From the NCBI RefSeq assembly GCF_031624395.1, contig NZ_JAMQON010000004.1, positions 364,988 through 428,987 on the forward strand: a stretch of 64,000 nt of DNA. The letters are read 5' to 3'. How positions within the stretch are numbered: the stretch's first letter is position 1; each line of letters opens with the position of its first letter. The position numbers were made by a program, and so were the translations under genes. The notes below the pieces were generated by a model. It saw nothing but the letters and a program-made list of their open reading frames with translations, did not search any database and was not told the DNA's origin. This DNA comes from Halomicroarcula saliterrae (lineage in GTDB: Archaea; Halobacteriota; Halobacteria; Halobacteriales; Haloarculaceae). Positions 61,623-64,000 of the stretch are shown here, one piece after another.

Positions 61623-61874
61623 ATGGCACGCGGAATTCTGGAGACGATCGGCCTCGCAGCCACGCTGGTTCTGGCGATCCCGATCGGGCTCTTCGGCGCG
61701 GAACATCTGGTTCGCGGGGAACTGGTCGCGGGGCTGGCCTACGTCGGCATCGCGGTCGGGCTGGTCGCCGTCGAGCAGTATCTCACGACGCCGACGGACC
61801 TGCCGGGGATGGTCGCGGAGAAGACGGTGGGGAAAGTGGTCAAGACCGAGGAGTCCGACACCGAAGAGCGGTAG
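61623..61874 (+). CDS. small membrane protein, DUF7533-like
   Basis: An 83-residue protein with two helices (about residues 8-25 and 33-50) and the conserved haloarchaeal start MARGILETIGLAATLVLAIPIGLFG; the cytoplasmic tail is charged (EKTVGKVVKTEES). It starts at the ATG at 61623. Its stop is 3 bp before that of the helicase. Function unknown. Confidence 0.7.
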   Translation: MARGILETIGLAATLVLAIPIGLFGAEHLVRGELVAGLAYVGIAVGLVAVEQYLTTPTDLPGMVAEKTVGKVVKTEESDTEER

Positions 61875-61877
61875 CGG

Positions 61878-63719
61878 TCAGTCGGCGGCGATGGTGTTGC
61901 CGGCCTCGTCGAGCAGTTCGTCGATGGAGCGCTCGCTCGGGGCGTTCTCCAGCAACACGTCGATGGGCAGTGTCGGTGCGCCGTCGACGAGGTTCTCCAT
62001 CAGGACGAGCCGTTCGCGGGCCCGGGACATCCCGACGTAGAAGACGCGGCGCTCGTTGTCGGTCAGCGTGGGGACGGGGCTGGTGTGTTTGGTGAACTCG
62101 TCGACCTCGGGGACCTCGATGCCCTTCTGGTCGACCGTGGCGGCCATCTGTTCGACCACTTTCTCGGTGAGGTCCGTCGCGACGAAGACGTGGTCGGCCT
62201 CGCGACCCTTCGCGGAGTGGATGGTACCCAGACGGACGCGGTCGGGGTCCATGCCCCGGTAGTCGCCGGTGAAGTAGGCGCCGACGGTGCGCTCCTGGAA
62301 GTTGGTCACCTTCCGGAGCATGTCGCTGGCGGAGGCCGGGTCGGGGACGAAGGGGACGTGCTCCGTAACGACGTCGGGCTCGATGTCGATTTCGGCGATG
62401 TCGTCGGCCTCGTGGTCCTCCTCGATGTCTTCCAGCGCGTCGAAGAGGTCGTCGCGCTCGCCGGTGCCGAAGGCGGAGTCGGCGAGCATGTCGGCCAGTC
62501 GGCGGGCTTCGAGCACGGAGAGGGGCTCGTCGTTCTCGACGGCCTCGACGGCGGCGACGTACTCGCTGAGCCGGTCGGTCCACATCCGCTGGTCGGTCAG
62601 ACAGGAGAATGGAATGCCCTCGTCGATGAACTCGTCGATGAACTGGAACATCTGGTAGCGGGCCCGGAACAGGACCATCACGGTCTCGTCGGACTGCTCG
62701 ACGGTGCCGATGACGTTTCGCGCCAGGTCGAACATCGAGGGGTTCTGGACCGCCTCGACGCGACCGCCCTCCTTGCGGGGGTTGAGGTCTTTCTCCTGGC
62801 GTTTCTCTATGTGGCGTACCTCGCGGTTGACGACGTTCAGGATGCGCGAGGGGAGCCGGTAGGAGTTGGGGAGTATCTCGTCCTGCGTGACCGTCTCTTC
62901 GAGCAGGAGGTCGGGGTCGGCGCCCTGCCAGGCGTAGACGACCTGGTCGTCGTCGCCGGCGATGAGAACCCGCTTCATGTGGGGTTTCCACTCGTCGTAG
63001 ACGTCGTACTGCAGGGTCGTGATGTCCTGAAACTCGTCGATGATGAGGTAGTCCACGTTGGGCAACAGCGAGCGCTGGGCGACCCGTTCGAGCATGTCGG
63101 CGAAGCCGGTCAGGTCGTTGTCGCCCTTGTGGGTCCGCCAGCCCCGAATCGCGGCGGGCACGTCGACGCGGTCGTCGTCGGTCGGCCACGTCGGCGTGTA
63201 CTTGTTGCCGGTCTGGGCGTTGTCGTCGATTTCGGGGGGGAGGCGGACCTCCTCCTCGTCCCACTTGAACGGGACGTCGTACCAGTCGGCCACGTCCCGG
63301 CGGGTCCGCTGGAGCCACTGGCTCGTCGCGATAATCTTGTTGCCGAGCGTCGTCGAGCGGGCCGAGCGTCGGCGCGACCCCTCGTACTCGTCCTCGAAGT
63401 CGATGCCGAACTGGTCGCAGAACTCCTCCTTGTCGTTCTCGCCGACCACGTCGCCACGGGAGAGGTTGAGCAGTTCGTACGCTTTCGCGTGCATCGTACA
63501 GACGTTCCCCTGGAGGGCACGCGGAGTCACGTCGAGTCGTTCGGCGAGTCGCTCACGGATCTCGGCCGCCGCAGCCCGGGTGTACGAGACCACGAGCACG
63601 TCCCGAAAGTCGACGTCGTCGTCTTCGAGCAACTCCTCGACGCGGTCGAGGAGGGCAGTCGTCTTCCCGCTCCCCGGCCCACCGAACAGGCGGACAACCT
63701 CGGTGGTGGAATCAGTCAT
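61878..63719 (-). CDS. UvrD/Rep-family SF1 helicase
   Basis: A 613-residue SF1A helicase: motif I GGPGSGKTTAL (residue 14), Ia SYTRAAAAEI, II IIDEFQDI (about 240), III GDDDQVVYAWQGA, IV and V with GTIHSAKGREADHVFV, VI VGMSRARERL. It unwinds DNA 3'-5' and is involved in repair or replication. The ATG at 63719 is used; upstream open frame to 63797 is not protein-like. Confidence 0.92.
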   Translation of the reverse strand: MTDSTTEVVRLFGGPGSGKTTALLDRVEELLEDDDVDFRDVLVVSYTRAAAAEIRERLAERLDVTPRALQGNVCTMHAKAYELLNLSRGDVVGENDKEEFCDQFGIDFEDEYEGSRRRSARSTTLGNKIIATSQWLQRTRRDVADWYDVPFKWDEEEVRLPPEIDDNAQTGNKYTPTWPTDDDRVDVPAAIRGWRTHKGDNDLTGFADMLERVAQRSLLPNVDYLIIDEFQDITTLQYDVYDEWKPHMKRVLIAGDDDQVVYAWQGADPDLLLEETVTQDEILPNSYRLPSRILNVVNREVRHIEKRQEKDLNPRKEGGRVEAVQNPSMFDLARNVIGTVEQSDETVMVLFRARYQMFQFIDEFIDEGIPFSCLTDQRMWTDRLSEYVAAVEAVENDEPLSVLEARRLADMLADSAFGTGERDDLFDALEDIEEDHEADDIAEIDIEPDVVTEHVPFVPDPASASDMLRKVTNFQERTVGAYFTGDYRGMDPDRVRLGTIHSAKGREADHVFVATDLTEKVVEQMAATVDQKGIEVPEVDEFTKHTSPVPTLTDNERRVFYVGMSRARERLVLMENLVDGAPTLPIDVLLENAPSERSIDELLDEAGNTIAAD

Positions 63720-63861
63720 TGCACATATACTAGAGGGCCGCCCCAATAAACAACGTGCTTTGGAAAAACGGCGTGGAAACCGTCGACTGTCGTTCATCGA
63801 CGACCGACAGACGAGCGCCTGCGGTCGTTTCGACAGCCGAACGAGCGGTCGTGTGACGATG

Positions 63862-64000
63862 CTACGGTTGCCGTGGTGAACGTGCTTCTCGGACCTCCGC
63901 CCCGTCGCGGATCATATCCTCGCAGGCGGGACAGACCCGAGGGTCATCAGTGTCGGACGGTGTGAACACACGGACGTAGTCCTTCGTTACGAAGGACCCA
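63862..64000 (-). CDS. small zinc-ribbon protein, 5'-truncated (DUF7563-like)
   Basis: Only the C-terminal 45 residues are present. The frame reads GSFVTKDYVRVFTPSD, then RVCPACEDMIRDGAEVREA and stops at 63862-63864. CPAC forms one half of a zinc ribbon; the other CxxC pair should lie just outside the right edge. This matches short haloarchaeal proteins of the DUF7563 type. The start is beyond the window. Confidence 0.7.
   Translation of the reverse strand, partial: GSFVTKDYVRVFTPSDTDDPRVCPACEDMIRDGAEVREARSPRQP

Overview
The window is a haloarchaeal chromosome segment, most like Haloarculaceae (Haloarcula and relatives). Evidence: roughly two-thirds G+C with C/G third positions, acidic proteins, short-leader or leaderless genes with TATA-like boxes about 25-35 nt upstream, eIF1/SUI1, ribosomal protein L10e, archaeal MptD, a CoxA-CoxC fusion, DUF-class haloarchaeal proteins and archaeal tRNA genes without encoded CCA. 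Most of it is ordinary core chromosome on both strands.

Layout. 1-5.7 kb: a partial Mer-type reductase, small proteins, then a MoxR-DUF58-transglutaminase operon. 5.7-18.2 kb: SUI1, an M50 protease, a frameshifted membrane gene, a ZIP-like transporter, EngB, DUF389, SIMPL, DUF2071, a NOG1-type GTPase, HisE, PdxT, PrsW, RibE and an NmrA-like reductase. 18.2-28.6 kb: an ABC exporter, DUF192, tRNA-Val with three extra tandem copies of its 3' end, tRNA-Phe, a GNAT protein, a frameshifted lipoprotein, Spo0M, a lamin-tail protein, DUF5995 and a methyltransferase. 28.8-41.2 kb: a GH13 alpha-amylase, a Gln/Pro-rich protein, DUF4397, three tandem cold-shock genes, a sugar nucleotidyltransferase, a glutathionyl-hydroquinone reductase, L10e, a RimK-like ATP-grasp protein and Hsp20. 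41.4-51.6 kb: type I GAPDH and PGK, a cytochrome oxidase cluster (CoxB, CoxAC, subunit IV), a creatininase-family protein and MptD.

The outstanding feature is a 7.6-kb A+T-richer integrative element (about 52.4-60.1 kb). It is bounded by perfect 101-bp direct repeats of the 3' end of azf (NAD-dependent glucose-6-phosphate dehydrogenase). The left copy keeps azf intact because the element supplies a synonymous replacement tail; the displaced host tail is stranded at the right junction. The element encodes a tyrosine recombinase beside the right repeat, two membrane proteins, a lipoprotein, a ribbon-helix-helix-like acidic protein coupled to a 432-residue protein resembling a phage tail hub, and about 1.4 kb of nearly gene-free DNA with many inverted repeats. 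A TumE-TumA-type toxin-antitoxin pair with an operator-like palindrome lies just outside the right repeat, followed by a YfcE-type phosphodiesterase, a UvrD/Rep-like helicase and a partial zinc-ribbon gene.

Non-coding patterns also recur. A two-hairpin element whose stems differ in sequence but keep their pairing occurs three times at gene 3' ends. Short duplications of gene 3' ends occur at several loci. Two apparent one-base homopolymer deletions break small genes.
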